From contig NZ_JAUZEE010000001.1 of the NCBI RefSeq assembly GCF_030705305.1, positions 310,001-374,000 on the forward strand: DNA of 64,000 nt, written 5' to 3'. The translations under genes were made by a program, and so were the position numbers. This DNA is from Leptothrix discophora. Lineage in GTDB: Bacteria; Pseudomonadota; Gammaproteobacteria; Burkholderiales; Burkholderiaceae_C. The notes below the pieces were generated by a model. That model ran no database searches. It saw only the letters and a list, made by a program, of their open reading frames with translations, and had not been told where the DNA came from. Every line of letters begins with the position of its first letter. Position 1 is the first letter of the stretch. Positions 8,470 through 18,876 of this stretch are shown here, one piece after another.

Positions 8470-10839
8470 ATGAGCCCGCCCGCGCCGGGCCGTCCGGAGG
8501 TCGATCTCGACGACGGCCCGCTGCACGTGCTGGCCGTGCGCGCGCTGTGCGAGCTGGTCGCCCGGCGCGGTGACCTGGACCTGCGCAACACGCCCGCGCC
8601 GAGCGCCCAGCAGGGCATCGACGGCCATGCGCTGATCGCCCGTCGGCGTGGCGCGCAGCGGCTGACCGAGGTCGGCCTGAGCGCCCGCCACGGCGCGCTG
8701 CTGGTGCGTGGCCGGGCCGATGGCTGGGACCCGGCCGCGCGCCGTCTGGAGGAGGTCAAGACCCACCGCGGCAAGCTCGCCCGCCAGAACCCCGGCCAGC
8801 GCGCGCTGCACTGGGCCCAGGCCAAGGTCTATGGCTGGATGCTGTGCCAGGCCGAGGGCCTGGACGCGGTCGAGCTGGCGCTGGTCTACCTCGATGTCGA
8901 CCACGACACCGAGACCGTGCTGGTCGAGCCGCACACGGCCGACGCGCTGCGCCGCCACTTCGAGGACCTGTGCGAGCGTGCGCTGGCCTGGGTCCGGGCC
9001 GAGGCCGCACACCGCGTCGCCCGCGATGCGGCGATGGCCGCGCTGGCCTTTCCGCATGCCGACTTCCGACCCGGCCAGCGCCGCCTGGCCGAGACCGTCT
9101 TCAAGGGTGCCAAGGGCGGCCGGACCCTGCTGGCGCAGGCGCCGACGGGCATCGGCAAGACGGTGGGCACGCTGTTCCCGCTGCTCAAGGCGATGCCGGT
9201 GGCGGGGCTGGACCGGGTCTTCTTCCTGACCGCCAAGACCTCCGGCCGGGCGCTCGCGCTGGACGCGCTGGCGCGGCTGCGCGGCGCCGACCCCACCGCG
9301 CCGACACCCTTGCGGGTGCTCGAACTGGTCGCCCGCGACAAGGCCTGCGAGCACCCGGACAAGGCCTGCCACGGCGAGTCCTGCCCGCTGGCCCGCGGCT
9401 TCCACGACCGCCTGCCGGCTGCGCGCGAGGCCGCCTGCGCCTTGCCGGACTGGTCCCGCGAGACGGTCCGCCGGCATGCCGCCTCGCACCAGGTCTGCCC
9501 GTACTACCTGGCGCAGGAACTGGCGCGCTGGGCCGATGTCGCGGTCGGCGACTACAACCACTTCTTCGACGGCAGCGCGCTGCTGCACGCGCTGACGCAG
9601 CAGGAGGAGTGGCGCGTGGCGCTGCTGGTCGACGAAGCCCACAACCTGATCGAGCGGGCCCGCGCGATGTACAGCGCCAGCCTGTCGGGCGAACAGATCC
9701 GGCGCACCCGACTGAACGCGGCCGGCGAGGTGCGCAAGGCGCTCGACAAGGTCCAGCGGCGCTGGAAGGCGCTGCTGGTCGCGCACGCGCTGGCGGCCCC
9801 GAAGGCCCGGGCCGGCGTCGCCGCGCCAGCCTTGACGGACAAGAACTACCTCGTGCTGGACGAGCCGCCGGACGACCTCGTCGAAGCCCTGCAGCAGGCC
9901 GCCACCGCCGTCATCGACCGGCTGGTCGATGCGCCCGATTCGGTCGATCCGGGCCTGCTGCAGTTCGGCTTCGATGCCTTGCAATGGGTCCGGCTGGCCG
10001 AGGTCTTCGGCCCGCACACGCTGGTCGACCTGGAGCGCCTGCCCGGCCGTCGTGGCGAGGCCGAGGACATCCGCCTGACGCTGCGCAACGTCGTGCCCGC
10101 GCCGCACCTGCGGCCGCGCCTGGCGGCGGCGCACAGCCTGACGCTGTTCTCGGCCACGCTGCAGCCGCCGGACCACCATCGCACGCTGCTGGGGCTGGGC
10201 GAGGACAGCGGCTGGCTGGATGTGGCCGCGCCGTTCTCGGCTGAGCAGCTGGCGGTGCATGTCGCGGCCGACGTGTCGACCCGCTGGCAGCACCGCGAGC
10301 GCTCGCTGCCGCGCGTGGTGGCGCGCATCGCCGCGCAGTACCGCGAGCGGCCCGGCCACTACCTGGCCTTCTTCAGCAGCTTCGACTACCTCGCGCAGGT
10401 GCAGGACGCGCTGGCCCGCGAGCACCCGGACCTGCCGCTGCGGGCCCAGCGTCGCGGCATGAGCGAGCCCGAACAGGCTGCCTTCCTGGCCGGCTTCGAC
10501 GCGGGCGGACGCGGCATCGCGCTGGCCGTGCTGGGCGGCTCCTTTGCCGAAGGCATCGACCTGCCCGGCGACCGCCTGATCGGCGCCTTCATCGCCACGC
10601 TGGGCCTGCCGCAGGTCAACCCGGTCAATGAGCAGATGCGCGAGCGCCTCGATGCCCTGGTCGGCGACGGCTGGGACGCGACCTACCTCTACCCCGGCCT
10701 GCAGAAGGTCGTGCAGGCCGCCGGCCGGGTCATCCGCACCACCCAGGACCGCGGCGTGCTGCACCTGCTGGACGACCGCTACGGCCGGCCCGAGGTCCGG
10801 GCGCTCCTGCCGGCGTGGTGGCGCATCGACGGGGCCTGA
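8470..10839 (+). CDS. ATP-dependent DNA helicase, XPD/DinG family, with N-terminal PD-(D/E)XK nuclease-like domain
   Basis: Superfamily 2 helicase of 789 residues. I chose the ATG at 8470 because GGGAGG at 8458-8463 lies 6 bp upstream; an in-frame ATG at 8425 is less likely. Residues about 1-180 look like a Cas4/RecB-type nuclease: RGRADGWD, LEEVKTH and QAKVYGWML supply the D, E-x-K and Q-x-x-x-Y elements. The helicase core has Walker A APTGIGKT, a cysteine cluster (CEHPDKACHGESC and HQVCPYY) expected to hold a 4Fe-4S cluster, the DEAH box LLVDEAHNLIE, and motif VI QAAGRVIRTTQD. Role in repair is inferred. It is the first gene of the plus-strand block after zipA. Confidence 0.88.
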   Translation: MSPPAPGRPEVDLDDGPLHVLAVRALCELVARRGDLDLRNTPAPSAQQGIDGHALIARRRGAQRLTEVGLSARHGALLVRGRADGWDPAARRLEEVKTHRGKLARQNPGQRALHWAQAKVYGWMLCQAEGLDAVELALVYLDVDHDTETVLVEPHTADALRRHFEDLCERALAWVRAEAAHRVARDAAMAALAFPHADFRPGQRRLAETVFKGAKGGRTLLAQAPTGIGKTVGTLFPLLKAMPVAGLDRVFFLTAKTSGRALALDALARLRGADPTAPTPLRVLELVARDKACEHPDKACHGESCPLARGFHDRLPAAREAACALPDWSRETVRRHAASHQVCPYYLAQELARWADVAVGDYNHFFDGSALLHALTQQEEWRVALLVDEAHNLIERARAMYSASLSGEQIRRTRLNAAGEVRKALDKVQRRWKALLVAHALAAPKARAGVAAPALTDKNYLVLDEPPDDLVEALQQAATAVIDRLVDAPDSVDPGLLQFGFDALQWVRLAEVFGPHTLVDLERLPGRRGEAEDIRLTLRNVVPAPHLRPRLAAAHSLTLFSATLQPPDHHRTLLGLGEDSGWLDVAAPFSAEQLAVHVAADVSTRWQHRERSLPRVVARIAAQYRERPGHYLAFFSSFDYLAQVQDALAREHPDLPLRAQRRGMSEPEQAAFLAGFDAGGRGIALAVLGGSFAEGIDLPGDRLIGAFIATLGLPQVNPVNEQMRERLDALVGDGWDATYLYPGLQKVVQAAGRVIRTTQDRGVLHLLDDRYGRPEVRALLPAWWRIDGA

Positions 10840-10920
10840 CCCAGGGCAAGCCCGGGCCTCGGACGGCCGCGCCCATCGGCGAACATGCGCGCCCCGTCAT
10901 ACCAGCCCGGAGACCATGCC

Positions 10921-12066
10921 ATGACCGACCCGATCCCCGTCCGCTACGGCCTCATCGGCAGCGGCATGATGGGCCAGGAGCACCTGCGCAACATCGCCTT
11001 GCTGCCGGGCGTCTCGGTCAGCCGGATCTACGAGCCCGATGACGGCATGGCGCAGGCCAGCCTGGCGCTGGCGCCGGGGGCGCGGCGGGTCGGCAGTCTG
11101 GCCGAGGTGGTGGACTCGCCCGAGGTCGATGGCCTGCTGGTCGCCAGCCCGAACTTCCGCCATGCCGAACAGCTGCGCGAGATCGCCACGCGCCGGCCGC
11201 TGCCGGTGCTGCTGGAGAAGCCGGCCTGCACGACGCTGGACAACGTGCGCGCGCTGGCCAGCCTGCAACGAAGCTACCCGGCACCGCTGTGGGTGGCGAT
11301 GGAATACCGCTACATGCCACCGGTGGCCCGGCTGATCGAGGCGGTGCATGGCCAGCAGGTCCTGGGCCCGCTGGTGATGCTGGCGATCCGCGAGCACCGT
11401 TTCCCCTTCCTCGTGAAGGTCGGCGACTGGAACCGCTTCAACCGCTACACCGGTGGCACGCTGGTCGAGAAGTGCTGCCACTTCTTCGACCTGATGCGCC
11501 ACCTGGTTCGCAGCGAGCCGGTGCGCATCTATGCCTCGGCGTCGATGGCCCACAACCACCGCGACGAGCGCTACCCGGACGGCGTGCCCGACATCCTCGA
11601 CAACGCCTTCGTGACGGTCGACTTCGCCGGCGGCCAGCGGGCCGTGCTGGACCTGTGCATGTTCGCCGAGGGCTCGCGCTACCAGGAGGAGATCAGCGCG
11701 GTCGGCCCGCTCGGCAAGGTCGAGTGCTTCGTGCCCGGGCCGGGCCGCTTCTGGCCGGCGCACCTGGGCGCGCCGCCGCTGCCCCGGCTGGTGCTGAGCC
11801 CGCGCGAGCCGAAGGGGCCGCGCGAGCTGGAGGTCCCGGTCGACCCGGTCGCACTCGCGGCCGGCGATCACAACGGCTCGACGCTGGAACAGCACCAGCG
11901 CTTCGTCAAGGCGGTGCGTGGCCAGGGCGGCGTGGAGGTCGGCCTGCGCGACGGGCTGGCGGCGGTCGTCATGGGACTGGCCGCGCAGGCCTCGGCGCAG
12001 ACCGGCCAGGCGATCGACCTGAGGCGCGGCGAGCACGCCTTGCCGGCCCTGCTCGACGGGGCCTGA
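10921..12066 (+). CDS. Gfo/Idh/MocA-family NAD(P)-dependent oxidoreductase
   Basis: Sugar or cyclitol dehydrogenase-like protein of 381 residues. The Rossmann motif is GLIGSGMMGQEH near the N-terminus, and LLEKPACTTLDN carries the family E-K-P motif. The C-terminal alpha/beta domain contains GGTLVEKCCHFFDLMR, placing a histidine in the usual catalytic region. I chose the ATG at 10921, preceded by GGAG 8 bp upstream, over 10885. It sits 173 bp upstream of the alpha-glucoside importer operon on the same strand, which suggests that it oxidises an intermediate or a related sugar. The substrate is unknown. Confidence 0.85.
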   Translation: MTDPIPVRYGLIGSGMMGQEHLRNIALLPGVSVSRIYEPDDGMAQASLALAPGARRVGSLAEVVDSPEVDGLLVASPNFRHAEQLREIATRRPLPVLLEKPACTTLDNVRALASLQRSYPAPLWVAMEYRYMPPVARLIEAVHGQQVLGPLVMLAIREHRFPFLVKVGDWNRFNRYTGGTLVEKCCHFFDLMRHLVRSEPVRIYASASMAHNHRDERYPDGVPDILDNAFVTVDFAGGQRAVLDLCMFAEGSRYQEEISAVGPLGKVECFVPGPGRFWPAHLGAPPLPRLVLSPREPKGPRELEVPVDPVALAAGDHNGSTLEQHQRFVKAVRGQGGVEVGLRDGLAAVVMGLAAQASAQTGQAIDLRRGEHALPALLDGA

Positions 12067-12239
12067 TCGCGCGTGGACGGGGCCGGTCACGACGCCCAAG
12101 TCCTTCATCATTCGTGTAAACCAGCGGGACCGGACGCTGGCCGCGCCCCTACATTTTTGGCCAGCCCCAGGCACCGGCCTGAAGCTCGATCCGAGCCCTC
12201 AAGACCCCTCAAGACCCCACCAGATCCCTGGAGACATCG

Positions 12240-13508
12240 ATGCACGCAGCGAACCTCAAGACCCTCGCGCTGGCCGCCGGCCTCGTCCTGTTGAGCGGCC
12301 TGGCGCAAGCCGGCGAGGTCCGCGTGATGTGCTACCAGGACGGCATCGAATGCGACGTCACGAACGAGCTGGCCCGCCGCTTCGAGGCCCGCACGCCAGG
12401 TACCAAGGTCATCGTCGACGTCGTGCCCTACAAGACCATCGTCGAGCAGCTGCCGGTGCAGCTGGCGGCCGGGCAGGGGCCCGACATCGCCCGCGTCACC
12501 GACCTGGGCGGGCTGGCGAAGCACTACCTCGACATCTCCGGCGAGCTGAAGGACCGCAAGTACTTCGACACCCAGTTCGGCGCCACGGCCGGCTGGCTGC
12601 GGCCTTCGGCCAGCGACAAGGGCATCTACGGCTTCATGTCGCAGCTGACCATGACGGGCCCCTACGTCAACAAGACGCTGTTCGAGCAGGCCCAGGTGGC
12701 CTTGCCCGGCCCCAAGGCCAGCTGGGACGACTGGATGGCCGCCGCCCGCAAGGTCGCCCGCGCCACCGAGACCAAGGCGGCGGTCGCCTGGGACCGCTCC
12801 GGCCACCGCTTCGCCGGTCCGGCCATCAGCAACGGCGCCAAGCTGTTCGACGCGCAGGGCAACCCGGTCATCGACGAGGGCTACAAGGCCACGGTGCAGA
12901 AGTTCGTCGCCTGGCACAAGGACGGCACGATGCTGCGCGAGGTCTGGTCCGGCTCGGGCGGCTCGACCTATGCCGACTCGATCGGCGAGTTCGTCAACGG
13001 CAACGTCGTGATGGTGCTGTCGGGCAGCTGGCAGATCAACCGGCTGCAGCGCGACGTCGGCAGCAAGTTCGACTGGATCGCCGTGCCCAACCCCTGCGGT
13101 CCGGCGGCTTGCTCGGGCATCCCCGGCGGCGCGGCCTGGGTGGCGCTCAAGACCGCGAAGTCGCCCAAGGAGACGGCGGCCTTCCTGGAGTTCATGGCCT
13201 CCGAGGCGGCCTACCAGGAGTTCACCAGCCGCACCAGCAACATCCCCGCCCATGCCGGCCTGGCCGGCAAGGTCAGCTACCCGGCCGCACAGCCGGCGGC
13301 GCGGGCGGCACTCGGCGTGTTCGGCTCGGGCGTGGCGAGCCTCGCGCCGGTGGCCTACCAGTTCCAGGGCTACAAGTACAACCGCGCCATCATGCTGCCC
13401 ACGGTGGCCCGCGTGACCCAGGCCATCGTCGGCGAGATAAGCGTCGACGAGGCGGTCGGCAAGATCACCGCCGACATGCAGGACGCCATCAAGCAGGCGC
13501 AGAAGTGA
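12240..13508 (+). CDS. ABC transporter substrate-binding protein (family 1, sugar)
   Basis: Periplasmic solute-binding protein of 422 residues for a carbohydrate ABC importer. It starts with a clear Sec signal peptide (LALAAGLVLLSGLAQAG, cleavage near residue 25) and has the family 1 fold signature GQGPDIARVTDLGGLAKH. GGAG lies 6 bp before the ATG. It is the first gene of a five-gene unit: binding protein, two permeases, ATPase and a GH31 glycosidase. Linkage to GH31 suggests an alpha-glucoside ligand, which is inference. The mature N-terminus contains two cysteines (MCYQDGIEC) that could form a disulfide. Confidence 0.9.
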   Translation: MHAANLKTLALAAGLVLLSGLAQAGEVRVMCYQDGIECDVTNELARRFEARTPGTKVIVDVVPYKTIVEQLPVQLAAGQGPDIARVTDLGGLAKHYLDISGELKDRKYFDTQFGATAGWLRPSASDKGIYGFMSQLTMTGPYVNKTLFEQAQVALPGPKASWDDWMAAARKVARATETKAAVAWDRSGHRFAGPAISNGAKLFDAQGNPVIDEGYKATVQKFVAWHKDGTMLREVWSGSGGSTYADSIGEFVNGNVVMVLSGSWQINRLQRDVGSKFDWIAVPNPCGPAACSGIPGGAAWVALKTAKSPKETAAFLEFMASEAAYQEFTSRTSNIPAHAGLAGKVSYPAAQPAARAALGVFGSGVASLAPVAYQFQGYKYNRAIMLPTVARVTQAIVGEISVDEAVGKITADMQDAIKQAQK

Positions 13509-13539
13509 CCCGGCGCTGACGCCTGATCCCCGATCCGCC

Positions 13540-14559
13540 GTGCGTGCCCTGGCCGGGCTGGCCGCCTTCTTCTTCGACCTGTTCGAGCCGGTGTTCCGGC
13601 TCGGCCAGCGCTGGCTGGGCCTGTCGCGGCTGGGCTGGCTGTTCGTGGCGCCCAACCTGGCCGTGTTCGGGCTGTTCACCTTCCTGCCCATCCTGATCAA
13701 CGTCGCCTACGCGCTGACCGGCGGCGTCAACCTGCAGCCGCTGCAGCGGCCGTGGACGGGGGCCGAGAACTTCCAGACCCTGTTCGAGTGCGGCAACTAC
13801 CTGGACCTCTCGACCTGCCGCAAGGACGTGTTCTGGCGTGCCATCGGCAACACGCTGAAGTTCAGCCTGATCCAGGTCGTGCTGATGGTGCTGCTGTCGC
13901 TGCTGACCGCGCTGGTGCTGAACCGCCGCATCGCCGGGCGCGGCTTCTGGCGCGGCGTGTTCTTCTACCCGGTGCTGCTGTCGCCGGTGGTCGTGGCGCT
14001 GGTCTGGAAGTGGCTGCTGCAGAGCCAGGGCGTGTTCAACGCCGCGCTGGTCGGCGCCGGCCTGTCGCCGGTCGACTGGCTGACCGATGCCGGCTGGGCC
14101 TTCTTCTGGACCGTGTTCGTGTCGATCTGGGCCCACATTGGCTTCTACACGCTGATCCTGCTGGCCGGCCTGCAGGCCATCCCGCGTGACCTGTTCGAGG
14201 CCGCCGAGATGGACCGCGCCAGTCCGTGGCGGGTGCTGACCCGCATCACGCTGCCGCTGCTGATGCCCAACCTGATCGTGGTGCTGGTGCTGTCGGCGAT
14301 CCGCGCGGTGCAGGTCTTCGACGAGGTCTTCGTGCTGACCGGTGGCGGGCCGGGTTCGGCCACCACCTTCATCGTCCAGTTCATCTACCAGACCGGCTTC
14401 GCCGAGCAGATCCACCTCTACGGCCTGGCGGCGGCGGCCTCGCTGGCGCTGGCGGTGTTCCTGATGCTGCTGACACTGGCCCAGCTGCGCCTGACGCGGG
14501 CGGCCGAGGCCGGCCGGCAGGCGCGCGGCATCGACGGCGCGAAGGACGACACGCCATGA
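13540..14559 (+). CDS. Sugar ABC transporter permease (MalF/UgpA type)
   Basis: Inner-membrane permease of 339 residues with about six membrane helices, starting at a GTG codon 31 bp after the binding-protein stop. The EAA loop that contacts the ATPase is visible as EAAEMDRASPWRVLTRITLP, the classic binding-protein-dependent transport signature. The N-terminal 40 residues are amphipathic (FFFDLFEPVFRLGQRW) before the first helix WLFVAPNLAVFGLFTF. The stop overlaps the next permease start as ATGA, showing translational coupling. Confidence 0.92.
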   Translation: MRALAGLAAFFFDLFEPVFRLGQRWLGLSRLGWLFVAPNLAVFGLFTFLPILINVAYALTGGVNLQPLQRPWTGAENFQTLFECGNYLDLSTCRKDVFWRAIGNTLKFSLIQVVLMVLLSLLTALVLNRRIAGRGFWRGVFFYPVLLSPVVVALVWKWLLQSQGVFNAALVGAGLSPVDWLTDAGWAFFWTVFVSIWAHIGFYTLILLAGLQAIPRDLFEAAEMDRASPWRVLTRITLPLLMPNLIVVLVLSAIRAVQVFDEVFVLTGGGPGSATTFIVQFIYQTGFAEQIHLYGLAAAASLALAVFLMLLTLAQLRLTRAAEAGRQARGIDGAKDDTP

Positions 14560-15605
14560 AGGCCCTGGACTTCCTGCTGCGCACGCGCGGCCGGCGGCGC
14601 CTGCACTGGACCGACGTGCTGAGCTACGCCTACCTGCTGGTCGGCCTGTTCACGCTGTTCGCGCCGGTGCTGTGGCTGGTGCTGTCCTCGTTCAAGACCG
14701 AGGCCGCGATCGGCCAGTTCCCGCCGACCCTCCTGCCTTACAGCCAGAAGGTGGTGCAGGTGGCCGGCCACGCGCAGCCGTTGCCGCTCTACCGCGTCAC
14801 CACGCCGTCCGGCGAAAGCCGCGAGATGGCCCAGGTCAGCCGCATCGGCATCCAGGCCACGATGGTCGATCCGGCCCGGCCGGAGGACACGCTCAAGGTC
14901 AACATCCGGCAGCGTCAGCCGGTGCAGGAACTGGGCTTCGCCTGGCGCAACTACACCGACCTGTTCGGCAAGTTCACCTTCGGCACCTACCTCTGGAACA
15001 GCGTCTTCATCACCGTCGTCGCGACGCTGCTGACGCTGCTGTTCAACTCGATGGCGGCCTTCGCGCTGTCCAAGTACCGCTTCACCGGCCAGAAGGCGGT
15101 CTACCTGCTGATCATCGCGACCCTGATGATCCCGCCGACCATCATCCTCGTGCCGGTCTTCCTGGTCATCAACCAGGTCGGGCTGCTCAACAACCTGTGG
15201 GGCGTGATCCTGCCGGCGGTGGCCACGCCGACCGGCGTCTTCCTGCTGCGCCAGTACATGCTGACCATCCCCGACGAGCTGATCGAGGCCGCGCGCATGG
15301 ACCACGCCAGCGAATGGCGCATCTACTGGCGCATCGTGCTGCCGCTGTCCGCGCCGGCGCTCGCGGTGCTGGCGATCTTCTCGGTGATGTGGCGCTGGAA
15401 CGATTTCCTGCTGCCGCTGATCGTGCTGTCGCGCAACGAGCAGTTCACGCTGCAGCTGGCGCTGAACGCCTTCCAGGGCGAGCTGAACACGCAATGGCAC
15501 TACCTGCTGGCGATGACCGTGATCACGCTGCTGCCGGTCACGCTGGTGTTCGCCTTCCTGCAGCGCCACATCACCACCGGCATCGCCAGTGCCGGGGTGA
15601 AGTGA
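14556..15605 (+). CDS. Carbohydrate ABC transporter permease (MalG/UgpE type) with a periplasmic insertion
   Basis: Second inner-membrane permease of the importer, 349 residues. The ATG at 14556 overlaps the previous stop (ATGA). A first helix at about residues 22-47 is followed by an insertion of about 90 residues (to about 142) before helix two, longer than in MalG. It is hydrophilic and beta-rich (PLYRVTTPSGESREMAQ) and is probably exposed to the periplasm. The EAA motif is EAARMDHASEWRIYWRIVLP. The insertion may contact the binding protein; that is inference. A 40-bp gap separates it from the ATPase gene. Confidence 0.92.
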   Translation: MKALDFLLRTRGRRRLHWTDVLSYAYLLVGLFTLFAPVLWLVLSSFKTEAAIGQFPPTLLPYSQKVVQVAGHAQPLPLYRVTTPSGESREMAQVSRIGIQATMVDPARPEDTLKVNIRQRQPVQELGFAWRNYTDLFGKFTFGTYLWNSVFITVVATLLTLLFNSMAAFALSKYRFTGQKAVYLLIIATLMIPPTIILVPVFLVINQVGLLNNLWGVILPAVATPTGVFLLRQYMLTIPDELIEAARMDHASEWRIYWRIVLPLSAPALAVLAIFSVMWRWNDFLLPLIVLSRNEQFTLQLALNAFQGELNTQWHYLLAMTVITLLPVTLVFAFLQRHITTGIASAGVK

Positions 15606-15645
15606 GCCGCACGCCCCACGACGTCATCCCTTCAGGCCCCCGCCC

Positions 15646-16682
<1,037 letters not shown>

Positions 16683-16686
<4 letters not shown>

Positions 16687-18854
16687 CGCCATTCAAGTCC
16701 ACCGGCTGGCAGCTGCATCCGGGCGCGGCGTCGGCCGATGCGACCGCCCGACTGGTCGACGGCGGCCAGCTGCGCGTCGTCTTCCTGTCGCCGACCCTGG
16801 CCCGCGTCACCTGGCTGCCGGCCACCGGCCTGCGCCAGCCGCGCACCTGGTCGATCGCACCGCCGGCCGCCCGCGAGGTGCCCTGGGAAGGCCGCGAGCG
16901 CCTCAGCCTGGCCGGCTTCGAGCGGCCGGCCGTCACGGCCGATCCGACGCCGGCCGGTGCGGGTGAGCCGCCGTCGCTGCGCACGGCCGCGCTGTCGGTG
17001 CAGCTGCATGGCGGCCCTGGCCAGCCGCTGCGGCTGGTCTGGCGCGACCCGGTCAGCGGCAGCGTCTACCAGGCCGATCGCATCACCAGCGCCTACCTGC
17101 GCGAGGCCCGAACGGGGCTGGTCCGCCATTGCCTGGAACGCGATCCACGCGACCGCTACTTCGGCCTGGGCGACAAGACCGGTCCGCTGGACCTGCACGG
17201 CCGCCGGCTGCGCTGTCTCGGCCAGGACTCGATCGGCTACGACCCGCGGCACGGCGACCCGCTCTACAAGCACTGGCCCTTCGTGCTGACGCGCACGCCC
17301 GAAGGGCTCTGGACGGGTCTCTACCACGACACCCTCTCGGCCTGCACCTACGACCTGGGCTGCGAGCACGACAACTACCACGGCCTGTTCCGCACGCTCG
17401 AGATCGACGATGGCGACATCGACTACTTCCTGATGGTCGGCCGCAGCCCGGCCGAGGTGGTGGCGCAGTTCGTCGCGCTGATCGGCGGCACCCACCTGCC
17501 GCCGCGCTGGAGCCTGGGCTATGCGCAGACCGCGATGGGCCTGGCCGACGCGCCCGACGCGCAGCAGCAGCTCGAACGCTTCATCGACGCCTGCGGCGAG
17601 CACCGCGTGCCGATCTCGTCCTTCCACTACGGCTCGGGCTATTCCAGCCGTGGCCGGCAGCGCTACGTCTTCACCTGGAACCGCAGCAAGTTCCCCGATC
17701 CCGAAGGCATCAACGCGCGCTTCCAGGCCGCCGGCATGCGCCTGGTCGCCAACCTCAAGCCCTGCCTGCTGGACGACCACCCGGCCTATGCCGCGCTGCG
17801 CGAGGCCCATGCCTTCATCGAGGATGGCAGCACCGGCGAGCCGGTCGTCGAACCCTACTGGGACGGGCAGGGCTCGCACCTCGACTTCACGCGGCCGCAG
17901 GCGGTCGGCTGGTGGCAGCAGCAGCTGCGCGAGCAGATCCTCGCCAAGGGCATCGACGTCGGCTGGAACGACAACAACGAGTACGCCATCCAGTCCGAAC
18001 ACGCCTTCAGCCAGGGCAGCGACCAGCCCCTGCCGATGCACCGCAGCCGGCCGCTGCATGCCCTGCTGATGACCCGCGCGACCTTCGAGGCCCAGCAGGC
18101 GTGGCTGGCCGAGCAGGGCCGCGACGAGGCGGTCTACACCGTCACGCGGGCCGGCCCGCCCGGCATCCAGCGCCATGCGCAGACCTGGTCCGGCGACAAC
18201 ACGACCAGCTGGGCGACGCTGAAGTGGAACATCCGCACCGGCCTGCAGATGAGCCTGTCGGGCCTGTTCCACGTCGGTCACGACGTCGGCGGCTTCCACG
18301 GACCCTTGCCCGGCCCCGAGCTGCTGGTGCGCTGGGCCCAGGCCTGCGCCTTGAACCCGCGCATGGTGATGAACTCGTGGAAGGCCGGCAACGAAAGCAA
18401 CCTGCCGTGGATGCACCCGGAGGTCACCCCGCTGGTCATCGCCGCGATCCGGCTGCGCTATCGCCTGATGCCCTGGCTGTGGCAGTGCGTCGAGCGCGCC
18501 AGCGCGCAGCACCTGCCCATCATCCGGCCGACCTTCTTCAACTGGCCCGACGACCCGCAGTGCTTCGAGGACGGCGACGAGTACATGCTCGGCGAGCACC
18601 TGCTGGTCGCGCCGGTGGTCCACGAGGGCGAACGCCGTCGCCGCCTCTACCTGCCGCAGCTGCCCGACGGCCGCGACTGGATCGGCTTCCACGACCGGCA
18701 GCGCCTTCGCGCCGGCAACTGGCACGAGGTCGACGCCCCGCTGGACCGCCTGCCGCTGTTCGTGGTCGAGGGCGCGGAGCTGCCGCTGGCCGCGCCGCTG
18801 GGCGATGCCTTGCCGCGGCATGACGATCCGGTGAGCGAGATCCTCCGCTTCTGA
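16683..18854 (+). CDS. Glycoside hydrolase family 31 (alpha-glucosidase type)
   Basis: GH31 enzyme of 723 residues, expected to release alpha-linked glucose or xylose from imported oligosaccharides. No signal peptide is visible, so it should act in the cytoplasm after uptake. The nucleophile is predicted as D430 in GWNDNNEY and the acid/base as D505 in WSGDNTTSW. The N-terminal beta-sandwich includes GLGDKTGPLDLHGRR, a GH31 landmark, and the active-site segment HYGSGYSSRGRQRYVF precedes the barrel. It is translationally coupled to the upstream ATPase gene. Substrate (maltose, isomaltose, xylosides or others) cannot be fixed from the motif alone. Confidence 0.92.
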
Positions 18855-18876
18855 GCCCGTCCGCCGGACCAGGGAT

